Source: Chlamydiota bacterium
GTDB taxonomy: Bacteria > Auribacterota > UBA3054 > B51-G9
DNA: 15,837 nt
NCBI GenBank assembly: GCA_030596365.1
Contig: JAUVKG010000018.1
Location: 1-15,837, forward strand
Direction of reading: 5' to 3'
In this document: piece by piece, positions 14,980 through 15,837 of the stretch
Numbering within the stretch: position 1 is the stretch's first letter
Layout of the letters: each line of letters begins with the position of its first letter
Made by a program: the position numbers and the translations under genes
The notes under the pieces: generated by a model
What the model saw: only the letters and a program-made list of their open reading frames with translations
What the model was told of the DNA's origin: nothing
Database searches by the model: none

Positions 14980-15837
14980 TCATAGCGATAGCGAAGATCC
15001 CGGCCCCAAAGGGCGTCGGGAATAAATAATCCATAGTCCTAAATAAATAATAAATAAACAGGGTTCCGGAATGGTAAACTTCGTGCTGTACATATAAACA
15101 AGATCTGTTGAATTGACATTTGGTTTAAAAGCGATTTTCATTGTACCCAATTCCGTAATACCAAAACCGGCTATTGAGTCGATAATTATCCCGTTAGTAA
15201 TCGATAGTTCCTTTTTCCATACATTCGGGTCAGCTCTATTGCTCCACAGTTTGAAACCGTCAGGATAATCAGTTATGACAGCGTTATGCGCGACCCACAC
15301 GCTGCCATTATCAGGATTAACTGCCACCGCACAGTGTCCCCAATGTCCCATTGGGCCAAGAGTATGTTTAACCCATGCGCCGCTTGAGTTTTCAAACAAC
15401 ACAGCAGTACTCGGTGTTGTTCCTTCATCGCGGCAGGCAATATAAGCTTTATCATTGGCATCAAGTGCGAACCCCATCTGTTCAGCATAAACGTTGCTTG
15501 TGGTTAGTCGCTCCCAATCGAATGATTCTGAGTCGGCACTGTCCTCTGTGCCGAACCAGAGTTCTTCAACTCCGCTCCGTCCCGAAAGAGCTATCCGGCG
15601 TTTGCCGTCTGTACCGAAAAGCAGACCGAACGGCCGGCGACATAGGTCAATAGATTTCGAAGCCACATTGATAGGGAATGGCGGCGATTTTATTTCAATG
15701 GACGAAAAGGAATCTACAGTGGTTATATCCACTAACTTGCCGTCATCACCGTCATCATTATACCAAAGCACGCTTGGTTTCTGGTTTAGTCCGATGGCTA
15801 TTACACTACGATATTCATCAAAATTATTTGTTACTAT
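14980..15837 (-). CDS. Propeller-like secreted protein with PEP-CTERM tail (N-terminus beyond the window)
   Basis: The frame is open from the window edge (it begins IVTNNFDEYRS) for 285 residues, so the start lies upstream. The visible part has repeated beta-rich words with small gaps (GFALDANDKAYIACRD, HCAVAVNPDNGSVWVAHNA, FGITELGTMKIAFK) that suggest beta-propeller blades. No catalytic motif is recognised, so the function is unknown. The C-terminus is a PEP-CTERM signal: IPEP, hydrophobic CLFIIYLGLWIIY, then SRR. After it come ten extra residues (PLGPGSSLSL) encoded by the palindromic repeat at 14996-15021 and its flank. The stop is TGA at 14982-14980, 62 bp before the short GH51 gene. It is probably a secreted, envelope-anchored partner of the glycosidases. 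Confidence 0.85.
   Translation of the reverse strand: MVTNNFDEYRSVIAIGLNQKPSVLWYNDDGDDGKLVDITTVDSFSSIEIKSPPFPINVASKSIDLCRRPFGLLFGTDGKRRIALSGRSGVEELWFGTEDSADSESFDWERLTTSNVYAEQMGFALDANDKAYIACRDEGTTPSTAVLFENSSGAWVKHTLGPMGHWGHCAVAVNPDNGSVWVAHNAVITDYPDGFKLWSNRADPNVWKKELSITNGIIIDSIAGFGITELGTMKIAFKPNVNSTDLVYMYSTKFTIPEPCLFIIYLGLWIIYSRRPLGPGSSLSL
14996..15021. repeat. 26-bp hairpin repeat encoding the extra C-terminal tail
   Basis: TCCCG-GCCC and GGGC-gt-CGGGA form a strong stem around CAAA, with the first arm starting at 14998. It overlaps the last codons of the PEP-CTERM protein and is related in length and layout to 9813-9838. Confidence 0.65.

Noticed and set aside
14918..15034. A 39-residue N-terminal extension of the short GH51 protein from ATG 15034
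   Set aside because: It would overlap the upstream gene and translate the hairpin repeat, and it would bury the signal peptide that is nearly identical to that of the paralogue starting at 12778.

Overview
The window reads as a carbohydrate-degradation region from an AT-rich Gram-negative bacterium. Two proteins end in PEP-CTERM sorting tails, and there is a very large PQQ-type beta-propeller protein with a Cys pattern I associate with Planctomycetota. Most start codons lack a visible Shine-Dalgarno sequence, and intergenic DNA is crowded with short palindromes and 7-8 bp tandem repeats. A planctomycete of the Phycisphaerae/Sedimentisphaerales type fits best. This is inference; Verrucomicrobiota, Lentisphaerota or Kiritimatiellota are not excluded. 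No rRNA, tRNA, CRISPR array or complete transposase gene is visible.

Every supported gene lies on the minus strand, so transcription runs from high to low coordinates. In that order: the C-terminal part of a secreted propeller-like protein with a PEP-CTERM tail (15837-14980); two paralogous secreted GH51 alpha-L-arabinofuranosidases, a short one (14917-12821) and a long one with LamG and PEP-CTERM additions (12778-9848); a secreted 979-residue PQQ-like propeller protein (9774-6835); three GH62-type arabinofuranosidase genes (6584-5562, 5338-4259, and 4172-3156, the last broken by an in-frame TGA); a solute-binding lipoprotein fused to an ABC sugar permease (2985-661); and the start of the partner permease (576 to beyond base 1). 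No ABC ATPase is in the window.

The set is coherent for arabinose-decorated polysaccharides such as arabinoxylan or arabinan: two arabinofuranosidase families plus a CUT1-type oligosaccharide importer. The inferred locations reverse the usual arrangement. The GH51 enzymes carry export signals and one carries a sorting tail, whereas the GH62 enzymes have no visible signal peptide and sit next to the importer. Surface debranching by GH51 followed by import and cytoplasmic trimming by GH62 is a plausible model, not a demonstrated one.

The second theme is repeat invasion. A CCCCCTTTATCCCCC-type palindrome lies in frame inside two genes, and one copy contains a further 24-bp insert whose core recurs inside a different palindrome at 5495-5538. 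Heptamer and octamer arrays abut gene ends and supply stop codons. A 136-bp element bounded by 25-bp inverted repeats fills the gap upstream of the third GH62 gene. The two adjacent GH62 genes (4259-5338 and 3156-4172) arose by tandem duplication together with a 61-bp upstream block.
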